From contig NW_018364539.1 in NCBI RefSeq assembly GCF_002078875.1, forward strand, positions 62,001 to 126,000: a stretch of 64,000 nucleotides of DNA, given 5' to 3'. The notes under the pieces are model-generated. The model was not told the DNA's origin. It worked only from the letters and a program-made list of their open reading frames with translations, and made no database searches. Shown here one piece after another: positions 11,985 to 23,932 of the stretch; position 1 is the first letter of the stretch; each line of letters starts with the position of its first letter. The position numbers were made by a program, and so were the translations under genes. The DNA comes from Numida meleagris (Eukaryota > Chordata > Aves > Galliformes > Numididae).

Positions 11985-12160
11985 GAGAGCCTGAGCCTGG
12001 CACAGGCTGCCCAGGGAGGTGGTAGAGTCACCATCCCGGGAGGTGTTCAAGAACCCTAGAGATGTGGCATTGAGGGACACGGTTAGTGGGCACGGTGGAT
12101 TGGGGTTGGACTGCCTGATCTTAGTGGTCTTTTCCAACCTTAATGATGCTATGAAAAATG
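11985..12160 (+). mobile_element. CR1 LINE 3' end
   Basis: It contains GGCACAGGCTGCCCAGGGAG, GTGTTCAAGAACCCTAGAGA and GGTCTTTTCCAACCTTAATG, then GATGCTATGA. This is the sense CR1 3' tail, 5'-truncated to about 175 bp. Confidence 0.95.
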
Positions 12161-15100
12161 TTTGTTTTCTTTTAGTCTAGAAGACTCCAATTCCAGCTGG
12201 AAAATATATTTGATTCAATTGTATCTCACTCCCACAAACGCTGTAATTGGATGCACAATTAGGTGACCTGCATGTAGGATGCAAAATATTTCTTCCAAAC
12301 CATTCCCTAGTGACAGAGACAAGACAGGGCTTTCCCACCTGTAGCATTATAATACAGTCAAGGTACTGGCTAGGTGAGGAGAGGCTGGAGGAAACCAGGA
12401 GATGCAGACCTCTAGAAAACATCTGAAGAAACACAAACAGTTTAGCCATGAAAAGAGAAATCTAAAAGGACACAAAGCCATCTTCGCATATCTAAGCCAG
12501 CTAAAAGAGTGGAAATAAGCCCTTCTCCACAATCGCGACAGTGAAGGCAAGGAGGAGCAAGCATAAACTGTACCAGGGGAAAATCCAGGCTGGAACAGCA
12601 TTTCTAATGTTCAGAACAGCAAAGCGGCTGATGGGAAGGGGAGGAAGTTTTGAGGACCCCATTTCTGAAGGAGTTTAGGCACAGTGTCATGGAATGTGAA
12701 CGTCAGGAATGGCAAGAGTAGCAATGCTTATGCTGCGGGGCAGGAGGATGCCTTAGAAAACTACTTGCTAATCATGGAAGATAAGGATCTTAAGCAGCCA
12801 TTTCCTATGAAAGTTTGTTTCCTGCTCATACAAAATCAGCTTGGTAGGTGGTAATAGGTAGAGAGCATCCCTCAATCTTTAGAGAATTTATGACATACAT
12901 AATGGGATGATTGTCTCTCACATTTGGGAATATATCTTATCAGAAATGTTTAACTTCTCCATTTTGCAGTCAAAATGACCCACCCAGGGCTCAACGAGGC
13001 AGCATCCAACAAACTTTTAATGCGAACCCAGAGAGCCCTCTTTTTTTTTTTTTTGGAAGCATGAATATTAAACCAATTTTCCCAACTACATTTCTTGTCC
13101 TTTATTAAAAAATAATGAAGTTTTTCTCTGCAAGTATTTATAGTACTTCATGAATTTGGGATGAGTACTAGTAAATGGTTTAAGAGCTAGCAGAACAATA
13201 GTAAATAAACGCATAATGATTTGGACTTGTGAAAACACACGCACACACACACACACCATAATAGCAGCAAGAAAAGCTTCTTTTTATTCAAAAGTGTTGC
13301 ACTCCTTTTATGATACTTGTTATCTACTATTGCCATCTAAAGCTTACTCCCTTAATGCTGATTGGATATTTTTGCTGAGGCATGTAGCAGTGAAGCATGA
13401 AGCAGTATTCTCCATCTATTGACATATCAAGAGGTAGCTTATTGGATCATCTTAGTTTGCCATTTTTCTTGTGTCACGGGTACATTCTTTGGTCGACTAG
13501 TCCTTGTTCCTTCGGGGAGGGGCCTTTCTCATTACATCTCGTATCCTCGCAACCGCCTATTACAACAGACTTGCACTATTGATGTGATAGTTCCTCCTCC
13601 CTTGATTCTTATCAGTGAGGGACAGCCTGCACATCAGGCCTTGAAAGGTGTGAACTTTTACAGGACACAATTAACTTTATAGAGACTAGGTCATCCAAAT
13701 TAGTTTTGCCTTCTACTTAAGAGATCCGGCAGTGGAAACCCCAAAATGCACAGGTGGTGGAGAGCATGAACTCGAGAAGGAAATGAACTCAAAAAACTTC
13801 AGGTGTGTTCAGCTGAGTGAACAATGCAGTGGGAGCAGATATCAAACTGGTCCACAACTCTTGAGCTTTCATTTACAACAACTCAAATTCCATGAAAAAC
13901 CTGCTAGCACAAACAGGATCGTTTTGACTGAAAAATGAGATAAAGGATGAGATAAAGTCCATTGAAGAATAACAGCCTGTTAGACAGATGAGTGATTAAA
14001 CAGACAAGGTGCTTTAAGACCAGAAGAGCGGTGCTTGGAAGAGGAAGGAAAAATTGCATCGGATCTGCAGAAATTTCAGGAGCAGCAAACCAGTACAAGC
14101 CCATTAGAGGGCAGGATACCTTTCCTTTGCACAAACACTTCGAGGAAGGAACCTCGGGGCTTCAGCCACTGTGAGCAAGATATAGTTTGGGACTCTCAAG
14201 TAATGCATCTAACATAGAAGAAAACACAGGTGGTGCTTGCTTCATACTGTCCTCCTGAATGCTTCCCTTACAGGCACAGAAACATCAGCAGGTTATTTGA
14301 ACATTATCTATTTATTTGCAGTATCATTGGTGATTCAAAGCATCTGCACAACCTGGTTTCAATTAGGAAAAACACTTTTTTTTTTTTTAAACTGTGATTC
14401 ATGCATTTAGGGCCCTACATAGCATGAGCCATGACAAAACTTTCTTAAAACAGGGAAAGGAGAGCAACCGAAGCATCAGCCTATGTACTAGAGACAATTT
14501 TGACATGATGCTCTGTTGAACATAATTATGGAGTGTTAGCCCCTTTTAAGGAAACAAGGTCTATGAAAGTGTATTTTTAAAACGACCCAAATGCTTGCAT
14601 GAAAGAAGCAATAAGTGCAGAAACGAGGAACACTCACAACGCATTTTTCTCATGCACTTGCACATGATTATGTCAGAGCTCCCAGGGGGGAAACTGTTAC
14701 TGAGCCAGTGACCTTTCTCCCAAGACATCTAAAGTTGCTCATGTTATGAGAGTGTGATGACTGAAATGGGATGAGGGCAGGTTCCTCCAAACTACCTGTT
14801 ATGCAAGGCTGAACACAAAGTTTATCTTGTGATGGCTGAAGAGAGGAGAAACAAACTTCTGAGTTACTTCTCCAAAACACATGGCAGGAAACTTTGCCTG
14901 CACACAAGGGACACTGCTGTTTTCAATGCTTACTAACTGGCAAAACACAAGATGTAGAATTTCCCCTCCTGCTATAACATAAATTAACTTTAGTCAGGTC
15001 AAAAGTGATAAATACAAAGTCCAGAAGCATTGGCACCTGCATTGCATTGGCAGTTGGCCTCCCAAAGTACATGCCTACTCCACAACTAGAAGGCATTAGC

Positions 15101-15581
15101 AATATCCACAGAATCACTTACTGAACCCTGCTGGTACTTTGCCAGCCTTGCTGTCTCCTCTCCAACCAGCAGTCATGTGAACAGCTGCTCTCTGCTTTCA
15201 AAATATTGGTGGCAGCCAGAAGGGCAGCTGGCAGAGATTTTCCTTGGTTAGAAAGGCTAAGCATTGCAAAAGCTCTAACTCCCCTCTTTGCATAGCCATG
15301 GTTGGGCACTTCAGTTGATCATTTTCAACCACCTATACATATTTTATCTAAAAGCAGTACATAAACTTGTCTTAGTCCACAAGCAGGCTGCTTACAAAGC
15401 AGCAGTGTGCATGCAACATGGGCTGAGTTCCATGTGTTGCAGAGAGCTGGCTGCTTATTCCCTCTGCTTCCTCTGGTGAGTGCAAGTGGCCTGAGGTTGG
15501 AAGGCAAATATGGAAACCCTGTAGCCATGACAAGTGCACTTTTATGGTTTAGAGACAAAAAATTTTCTTCTCCACACATAC
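12161..15581. other. no supported gene
   Basis: It holds a (CA)n microsatellite (listed) and a T16 run near 13031. A GC-richer stretch at about 13470-13680 could be a decayed LTR fragment, but I found no matching partner. Minus-strand frames at 12177-12601 and 15118-15309 lack clear paired splice sites, though GTAAGT occurs at about 15120 on the minus strand. Nothing else was seen. Confidence 0.35.
13235..13257 (+). repeat. (CA)n microsatellite
   Basis: About eleven CA units with one G interruption. Confidence 0.95.
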
Positions 15582-15737
15582 CTGAGAGCAATTTGTAAGT
15601 GGCAGGGCCTGGATCTGAGGTCCAGGTGTACAGTTTCAGGTCCTGACAGTGTTGACAGGAACACACGAAGCCTTGACACAACAGCTCCAGTATGGGCTCA
15701 ATATGCAGTATAGCCTCAGATCCTCTCACTAGCTCAT
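15582..15737 (-). CDS. probable internal exon, cysteine-rich segment, unrecognised gene
   Basis: A minus-strand frame includes EAILHIEPILELLCQGFVCS, then CQHCQDLKLYTWTSDPGPAT and YKLLS. It ends at donor CTCTCAG|GTATGTG, leaving one base. Codon use looks coding. Cysteines in a C.C..C pattern could form half of a zinc ribbon. The strongest acceptor (CCCTGGTTTCCAG at about 15748) is followed after one codon by an in-frame TGA (15742-15744). The frame stays open from the next AG (15738), so either that weaker AG is used or this is not a functional exon. Phase matches the last exon at 10579-10715. Confidence 0.38.
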
Positions 15738-15811
15738 CTGGTCATTCCTGGAAACCAGGGAATCCAGGCAATAAAGGGATTATGGGAAGAAGAGCAAAAG
15801 ACACACCGCAA

Positions 15812-16025
15812 GATAGAATCATTACGATTGGAAAAGATCTCTAAGATCCCCAGGCCCAGCCCCACCCCCACCATGCCCTCTGACCATGTCCCTCAGTGCC
15901 ACATCTCCATAATTCTTGAATGCCTCCAGTGACAGTGACTCTACCATCTCCATGGGCAGCCTGTGCATCACCACTCTTTCTGGAAAGAAATTTTTCATAA
16001 CATCTCACCTGAGATTCTGATACTG
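15812..16025 (-). mobile_element. CR1 LINE 3' end
   Basis: Antisense CR1 tail (GAATCATTACGATTGGAAAA, then CCATGTCCCTCAGTGCCACA and GGGCAGCCTGTGCATCACCA). 5'-truncated. Confidence 0.95.
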
Positions 16026-19000
16026 TCATAGAATAAATTTTCCTCAAACATCACCTGCCACCTGTTCAGTTCTGCTCACAAGGCCCCATTACCATGTGGG
16101 AACAGATGAGACAAGACCAGCCAACCAAAGCAAACAGAGCTGGCAGCGCTACTGGCAGAGGCAGGTGAATCCCAGTGCTGTCAGCACAATATTGTACTTC
16201 AGCCCATGCTCCAAAAGCAAGCTCTACACTTGTACTCATTTTTACTTTCTTTTCCTTCTCCCTCCTTGCCTGGCATGATTTGTTAAGCAGCGTCCTGCCC
16301 AGAAGGGAGAGAAATTAATGAGGTTTCATCTTTACAGGAGTTGTTTTTTGAGACAGTAAATTGCAAAGCTCAGCTAATCCTCTCCATCCTACCTACCTCT
16401 ACTTGCCCAGCTTACGCAGAGATGCTGCCTTCAGCCATTATCCTGTTAAGAGCCTGCAACTAACACTATAAATATCCAGTATTCAAATGCTGGCATTGAG
16501 CTCCCAGAGAATAAACTTCCCTGATGGAAGAATGGGCTCATTAAGGTAACAAAGTGACAGCTTTGAGCAAGCTCCCTTTGCAGATTCTAAATGCATCCTC
16601 TCTGACAGGATTAAAGATGTGCTACTGAGTAGGAGGGAGGAATAGCCTTAATGTCAGATCTGCCTCTGGCTGTACACTTCCAAGGGATTTTTTGCATGCT
16701 TAGGTATGCAGAGACACATAATGGTCAGAGCAAAGCAGTTTTAGCTCCCCAGGAGCTGTGATCATTGCACTGGTACATATTATACACATCCCTCATCTAG
16801 CCAAACCCTATGCATTTCCAATGCACTAATACTAGCGAGCAGTCAGAGCACCATTTTTTCACCTCCCTAATTATCTGGAGAAAAAAAGGAAACCAAAGGA
16901 TTCCCTATCAATAATATAACACATCAGTGGGAAAGGAAAGCAAATATGCCCCACCAACTCCTCTGATTTTGTGGGGGTTTTTGGATAGATCAAAGTAATG
17001 AGCTTAGATCTTCACCATCATCTCTCACTGCTCTGCTGAAAGAGATTCACTCCAATGTTTTGGGCAAGAGGTTTCTACCTCTATCTTCTTCCCTTGAAAA
17101 GACACTTTGAGCCATGCAGCTGGTGGATTCCAGTTACACCGCTAGCAAACCACCTCTCCCATCCTTTCTGTATGTTTTTAGCAATTACCAAAGTTGATGT
17201 TCAATCTCCCACCTCCTCCTAGTAGTGCAGCCACAGCCTTGCATTAGAGCATGAAAATTTAAATTCACATCTTGCAATATTTATAAATCAGTAGAGGTAA
17301 TGCAGCCAAATTGTAGTTGCCTGTAGGTGAGAAAAGCTGCTGAGCTAAGATATTTTGCACTAGTAACTATATTTGCATCTTTTATTTACATCAATTTGAA
17401 AGAATTCATTAATCATATAACAACTCATATTTTACGGCGAGGAAGGTGCATCTGAATGAACTGTATTTCTTTTGGTGGGACACGCACACACTGGAAAATT
17501 TCAGGCTAGAGTCCCAGTGAGGAAACCTAAACAACCAACTCCGCTGCAGATGGTCCCACCCTGACTCTGCAAAACTCTGCCAAGTGGAAAACAGCCTAAC
17601 ACAGAGCAAGGAGCTGGCTTTGCCATGGAATCTGTCCCTTCACCATCCTCCCCTATTAACTTTGGGTGGTTTAATAAAAGTTTAAATTCTGTGCCATGTT
17701 AAGCCTTTTTACACGTTTGCAGCAACGTTCCTAGAAACAGAAGGTTAACATAATATTTCCATTCCTCACATTTATAGTTTGTGATACAGCTTCCTTCAGC
17801 AAGAAATGCCAGTGGTATGCTGAGATAGGTTGTCTTCCACCAAACGGAAAGGTGATTTCCCTGACAGGAGCCACAGCCCATCCCATCATCCTTTCTGTAG
17901 CCACATACCTTTCAAGAAACAGGCAATGGAGAGAACCTGACTCATCCCACTGGCAAATTTTCTTACATTTCTGAATGTTAATTTGTTGTTAGATAGGATG
18001 AAGTACTCTTTGGGAAGAAATCATTGATGAAGATGCCTACATAAGATGATAGATGAATTCATATTTAAATTCTATATAATAATTCATATTATATTATAAT
18101 ATAATACATATTTTTATTATAAAATGAGAACCCTCTTGTCCAATAATCTTCAACCACATAAACCAATAAACATTCAAATATTTCCAATTACAGAAAACAA
18201 ATGGATGAATGCCATTTGAAATGGCTAATTTTTAACAGACCATCCGTAAATCTAGAATATATAGACAAGACAGACGAGAACTTGAGAAGGCACCTTAGCT
18301 TCAGTTTACTCTAGCCTTCTTTATAGAGTTAGCAATGCCCCTCGTTTTTGTCCTTGTCTCCTACATCCTTTCTGCCCATTTCATTTCACCTCCTCATTCC
18401 ACACCTCCTGCCATGAGGGCTTTTCTGCTCCATCTCAAGTTTGGACTGCACATTGTGTGCATTGGACTGCACATTTGATTTGTCCATCAAAACAAAAGGC
18501 AGCGTCCTCGTTAGCATAGGAGTTATTCTTGAAAGGCTCAGAGAACTTCCCATCAAGCTGGATGAATTTTGCTTTAAAGGTTTCAGAAATGTTATTCTGC
18601 CAGGTTTTCCCTAACCCAGTCATGACTTATTAAGTTAGACTACAAATTTATTTCAATCAGCATTCCTTCCCTTCACCACCTCCTTCTTACAGAGTTTCAG
18701 AGGAGTCATAAATTTGCCTTTATGCCCGTTTAGAGGCTTAATGCCATTTTCTCCTTTCCTGATATCAAGAGTCCAGGTAAGCATAACCAGCCTTCTGGAA
18801 AACATCTGAGATGGCCATAAGTCTATTGGGTAATCTCAAGTCTGTAGAAAACAATGCATAGAGAGCACATGATAAAAAGAGATGCCTTGAAGGTCCTGTG
18901 ATAGGAAACATATTTGGCTGAACCCCAGTAAAAATCAGTTCCACAATACAGCCATATTCAGATAGGCCGCAGACATGCAGAGGGTCCCATACAAGGACTA

Positions 19001-19414
19001 GGAAAACAATATCTTACAGGAAGAAATACCTGACTTATTTTAAGACTATCTGGCAGTTGTGAATAGGGCAGAACTTCTGCAAGTCTGTTAAAGTCGTGTT
19101 ATCACAGCCAGTCTCAGTGCTATGAAAGACTTGTCACCACAACACAATCTAGTTGTTGCATTTGATGCAAATGGACATCCAAGCACACAGCTGCTTGTGA
19201 CTGTCACTACCATTACATCAGGGAGGCATTGGACTATTTTGTGACTTGCAAGGCATCTGGACTGTACTAGAAGACAATCTTCTCCCTTCACTCCCACGTG
19301 TGCTGGGGGGATTTCAATGTAAAGGTCCCATTCCATTCTTGGATTTCCTGTGCTCCGGAATCAAGGCTATTCCAGGAAGTTCAGCTGGCTACAGCCAAGC
19401 CTGGTAGTCAGAAA
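16026..19414. other. AT-rich DNA without recognised gene
   Basis: It contains a short, very AT-rich block (about 18055-18125, TATAATA-like). A 62-codon minus frame at 18435-18623 reads like protein (KAKFIQLDGKFSEPFKNNSY) but has no clear splice sites. No other signal was seen. Confidence 0.35.
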
Positions 19415-21535
19415 CAGAATCACAGAATGTCAAGGACTGGAAGGGACCTCAAAAGATCATCTAGTCTAATCCCCCTGCTAGAGCAGTAACACTTCAATCA
19501 GGTCACACAGGAACACGTCCAGGTAGGTTTCGAATGTCTCCAGAGAAGGAGACCCCACAACCTCTCTGGGGAGCCTCTTCCAGTGTTCTGTTACCCTTAC
19601 TGTGAAGAAGTTTTCTCATATTTATGCGGAACCTCCTATGTTCCAGCTTGCACCCATTGCCCCTTGTCCTGTCATTGGATGTCACTGAGAAGAGCCTGGC
19701 TCCATCCTCCACACACACCCTTCACATATTTATAAACATTAATGAGGTTACTCCTCAGTCTCCTCTTCTCCAAGCTAAAGAAACCCAGCTCCCTCAGCCT
19801 TTCCTCATAAGGGAGATGCTCCACTCCCTTAATCGTCTCTGTGGCTCTGTGCCCACACTGGCTTACATTGCCTTTAATGTTAGTTTTATCTGTAATGTAT
19901 TTGAAGAAGCCCTTCCTGTTGCCCTTGACCCCTCTCTTGAAAGGTTTAATTCTGAGGTGGCCTTAGCTTTCCTAGTTGCCTCCCTACATCCTCTGAAAAC
20001 AGTCTTACATTCCTCTGAAGTGGCCAGCCCTTCCTTCCATGATCTGTAGACTCTCCTCTTCCACTTGAGTTTGCGCAGCAGTTCCCTGTTTAACCATGCA
20101 GGTCTCCTGGATCCCTTTCTTGACTTCCTGCCTGTTGGGATGCTCTGATCTTGAGCTTGGAAGAAGCAGTCCTTGAATGCTATCCAACTATCTTGGGCCC
20201 CCTTACCTCCAAGTACCCTGTCCCATGGGATTTCCCCCAGCAATTGCTTGAAAAGGCCAAGGTTGGCCCTCCTGAAGTCCAGGGTTGTGATTCTTCTTGG
20301 TATTCTGTTCCTGCCACATGAGAACACCACCATCTCAGGGTCACTGAAGCCAACGTTCACTGCTTCAACCAGACCCTCTTTACTAGTGAGAATAAGATCA
20401 CAGAATCGCTTAGGTTGGAAAAGACCTTAAAGATCATCAAGTCCAACAGCAACCTAACCAGATCCAGCAGCGCTCCTATCATATTTGACTCATCCACCAT
20501 TTGTACCCAGAAGTTATCATCAGTGCACTGGAGGAACCTCCTGGACTGTGGGCAGTTGGCTGACTAGGCCTTCCAGCAAATATCAGGGTAGTTAAAATCC
20601 CCCATGATAACCAGGGCCTGTAATTTCGAGATTACTATCAGCTGCCTGTAGAAGGCCTCGTCAACTTCCTCATCCTGATCTACTGGCCTGTAATAGACAC
20701 CTGCAACAGTATCACCCATGCCAGCCTGCCCCTTAATTCTCACCACAAACTCTCAACTCACTCCTCATCCATCACTGACAGTACTCAATACATTCTAGTT
20801 GCTCTCACGTAAAGAGCAACTCCACCACTTTGCCTTGCTGGCCTGTCTTTCCTGAGAAGGACATAGCCGTCTATGGCCACATTCCAGTCATTCATCAGTA
20901 CTGGAGCACTGCCCCACCAGTGCCTGTCCAGCTACAACCCCATCCTCCTCTGAATCTAGGTTAAAGCTCTCCAAATGAGCCCTGCTAATTCCTTTCCCAG
21001 AACCCTATTACCACTGTGAGATAAACCTTCCCCACGAATTATTGTCAGTTCCGGTGTCTTACAAAACCAGCCATTATCAAAGAACCCAAAACCCTGTCCG
21101 TAGCACCAGTCTTGTAGCCAAGCATTTATGGATCCTTCAATTCTGTCCCGTGTGCTCACCTGAAGATGGAAGGAGGGGAGAGAAAATAACTTGCACCCCA
21201 GAGTCTTTCACCAATCGTCCCAAGGCCTTGAAGTCTTTCCTCATTCCCCTCAGACTACAAGATGCAGCTTCCTCCCCACCTGCGTGAAAGATCAGCAGGG
21301 GGTAGTAGTCTGTCACGTGCACCAGGCTGGGGAGTGACCTGGTGATATCCTTAATCCAGGATCCAAGTAGACTGCAGACTTCCCTATGATGAGGGCCAAC
21401 TCTGCATATTGGGCCCTCTGTTCCCTTCAGGAGAGTCTCACCAGCAACTAGAACCCTTCTCTTCCATTTGTTTACAACACAGCAAACAAATAACTTTATG
21501 ACAAGCTGAAATGCTCACAGCTAATTATGAGTTCA
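19415..21535 (-). mobile_element. long CR1 LINE with ORF1 and endonuclease remnants, RT region deleted
   Basis: Read on the minus strand from 21535 downwards it starts with an ORF1-type esterase remnant (DYYPLLIFHAGGEEAASCSL, then QDWCYGQGFGFFDNGWF). Next is the ORF2 endonuclease (LVIMGDFNYPDICWK, then SDPEMVVFSCGRNRIP), then the post-endonuclease linker (WLNRELLRKLKWKRRVYRSW). At about 19860 it jumps straight to the ORF2 C-terminal end ([20 protein letters not shown]) and the 3' tail. The polymerase domain is missing, so the copy has an internal deletion. Frames are broken and a short CR1 piece is inserted at 20398-20460. Confidence 0.9.
20398..20460 (-). mobile_element. short CR1 3' end nested in the longer CR1
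   Basis: A copy of about 60 bp of a CR1 tail (CACAGAATCGCTTAGGTTGG, ACCTTAAAGATCATCAAGTC) interrupts the endonuclease sequence of the host CR1. AGATC stands on each side and may be a short target-site duplication. Confidence 0.7.
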
Positions 21536-21818
21536 AAGGACAATGGACTCAAAGGGAAATGGCCTCAAGCTGCACCAGGGCAGGTTTAGGTTGGATATCA
21601 GGAAAAACTTCTTTACAGAAAGGGTTGTTAAGCCTTGGAACAGGCTCCCCAGGGAGGTGGTTGTGTCACCATCCCTAGATGTGTTTAAAAACCGTTTGGA
21701 TATGGTGCTCAGGGACATGATTTAGTGGTAGGTTGTTAGAGTAGTATGGTTAGGTTATGGTTGGACTTGATGATCTTTAAGGTCTTTTCCAACCTAAGCA
21801 ACTTTATGATTCTATGAC
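21536..21818 (+). mobile_element. CR1 LINE 3' end
   Basis: Sense CR1 tail with CTGCACCAGGGCAGGTTTAG, AAACTTCTTTACAGAAAGGG and GATGATCTTTAAGGTCTTTT, ending GATTCTATGA at 21818. It abuts the opposite-strand CR1 on its left. Confidence 0.96.
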
Positions 21819-22479
21819 AAATCATAACTACATCAGGGAGAACTTCTATTTCTCATTAGCAGGGTAAAAGTAGACAATCCAGTTGGAAGAAGTTAGTGTT
21901 TCTAGAGTTCTTTATAAGTTGACCCGAAAGATCTGAAATTTCTCCTGTATATCACAAATGAGTTAACCTCATTCTAAAAGTAATATAAGAAAAATAAAAA
22001 TTCCTGGCTGATACAGAGAGGCAAGTGCCTTCTGTGGCTTAAATTGTTTTGGTTTTCAGCTCATTTGCTCATTCCTCCAGACAGCTTCTGACCATGTTCT
22101 AGAGGATGTCAGCTTTGTTGAGAACCCCTTGAATTTGCCAACATTTAATCATGCATTAGAGAAACTTTAACTTGCAAGGCAGTGCTATCAGCTAGTAGTG
22201 ATAAAAAAAAGACTCAAGCAGCATCTTATGGATGCAGAGCTGTGAATACCTAGTGAGCTGTATTCCATACCCACACTGCAGGTCTTTTGTCTGCAGAGTG
22301 GTGGGCTTTGACTGCTTAGACCAAGGGTTCCTTACTGCTTAAACTGAGTTTGCCAGAAACTCTTACAACTTTGTCTGTATGGGAGTTCCCATGGCAACTG
22401 AACCAGCAGTAACATGAGCATGAGGAAAGCTTTTCATTTTACTGCCAAGCCTATCATAACAGAGGATCACAAACAGAGC
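21819..22479. other. no recognised gene
   Basis: Unique DNA between CR1 copies. Nothing seen. Confidence 0.45.
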
Positions 22480-23455
22480 TTGCCTGGAAAGAAGATTAAG
22501 AAAGTGTTCCCCCAGGGGTCGGTGCTGGGGCCTGTCCTGTTCCATATTGATGACCTGGATGAGGACATTGAGAGCACCCTCAGTAAGTCTGCAGTCAACA
22601 CCAAGCTTGCAGGAAGTGGCAATCTGCCTGAGGGTAGCAAGGCCCTACAGAGAGATCTGGACAGGCTGGATCTCTGGGCTGAAGCCAATGGGATGAGGTT
22701 TATCAAAACCAAGCACTGGGTCCTGCACTTAGGCCGCAACAACCCCAGGCAGTGCTACAGGCTGGGGGCAGAGTGGCTGGAAGACACTAGAGGAAATGGA
22801 CCTGGGGGTGTTGGTCGACGCTCAGCTGAACATGAGCCAGCAGTGTGCCCAGGTGGCCAAGAAGGCCAATGGCATCCTGGCTTGTATCAGAAATAGTGTT
22901 GCCAGTAGGAGTAGGGAAGTCATTGTCCCTCTGTACTCAGCCCTGGTGAGGCCCCACCTCGAGTACTGTGCTCGGGCCCCTCACTGCAAGAAAGACATCG
23001 AGGCCCTGGAGCGTATCCAGAGAAGGGCAGTGAAGCTGCTGACGGGTCTGGAGCACAGGCCTTGTGAAGAGCAGCTGAGGGAGCTGAGATTGTTCAGTCT
23101 GGAGAAGAGGAGGCTCAGGGGAGACCTTATCGCTCTCTATAACTCCTGATGGGAGGTTGTGGTGAGAGTCAGCCTCTTCTCCCATGTAACTAGATAGTAA
23201 TAGAGGGAATGGCCTCAAGTTGCACCATAGGAGATCCAGGTTGGATGTTAGGAAATTACTTTTCTGAAAGAATGGACAGGCACTGGAATGGGCTGCGCAG
23301 AGAGGTGGTAGCATCACCATTCTTGGAGTTGTTCAGGAAACATTTAGATGTTGTACTGAGGGATGTGGTTTAGTGGGGAATATTGGTGATAGGTGGATAG
23401 TTGGACTGGATGATCTTAGAGGTCTTTTCCAACCTTGGTGATTCCATGATTATCT
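22480..23455 (+). mobile_element. CR1 LINE with reverse-transcriptase remnant
   Basis: It begins inside the ORF2 polymerase with [20 protein letters not shown]. Where an active CR1 would show the FADD catalytic motif it has [10 protein letters not shown], so both aspartates are lost. Then follow [55 protein letters not shown], and the 3' tail ending GGTCTTTTCCAACCTTGGTG at about 23445. Dead on arrival or long decayed. Confidence 0.95.
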
Positions 23456-23799
23456 TCTCCTATCAAGAGCTCATACCCATAGTTCAGGTCTAAAACTAAT
23501 TGCACATACATTAACTGGAATTCACTAACAGCAATTCTCACAGACATTTGAGTTTTGTATGCTTCTCCTTTCAAGCACACATAAGAATTCTCCATCTTAA
23601 GAAAGACTGAAGAGCTCTGCTGAGACCATCTCCAAGCACAGAACTCTTCTTGGAATTCAGTGTGCCTGGAAGTAAAAGTGCCAGCCAGTAGAGAAAGGCC
23701 TCTAACTGTTCTATTTAACTGTCTGAGGTCACGCTAAAACTCTGGTAGCAAAGACCAGCAGATAATTATCTCAGTGATACTGACCTAGATTCTGGCTCT

Positions 23800-23932
23800 G
23801 AAGGCATTCAAGACAAGGTTGGATGGGAGCCTGGGCAACCTGACCTAGTGGTTGGCAATCCTCTGCCCATTGTGGGGGGATTGGAACTCTATCTTTAAGG
23901 GCCCTTCCAACCTAAGCCATTCTGTGATTCTA
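23800..23932 (+). mobile_element. CR1 LINE 3' end (short subfamily tail)
   Basis: AAGGTTGGATGGGAGCCTGG, GCAACCTGACCTAGTGGTTG and CCCTTCCAACCTAAGCCATT, then CTGTGATTCTA. Confidence 0.93.

Noticed and set aside
13470..13680. Possible LTR fragment
   Set aside because: No second LTR, primer-binding site or internal retroviral sequence nearby; composition alone is not enough.
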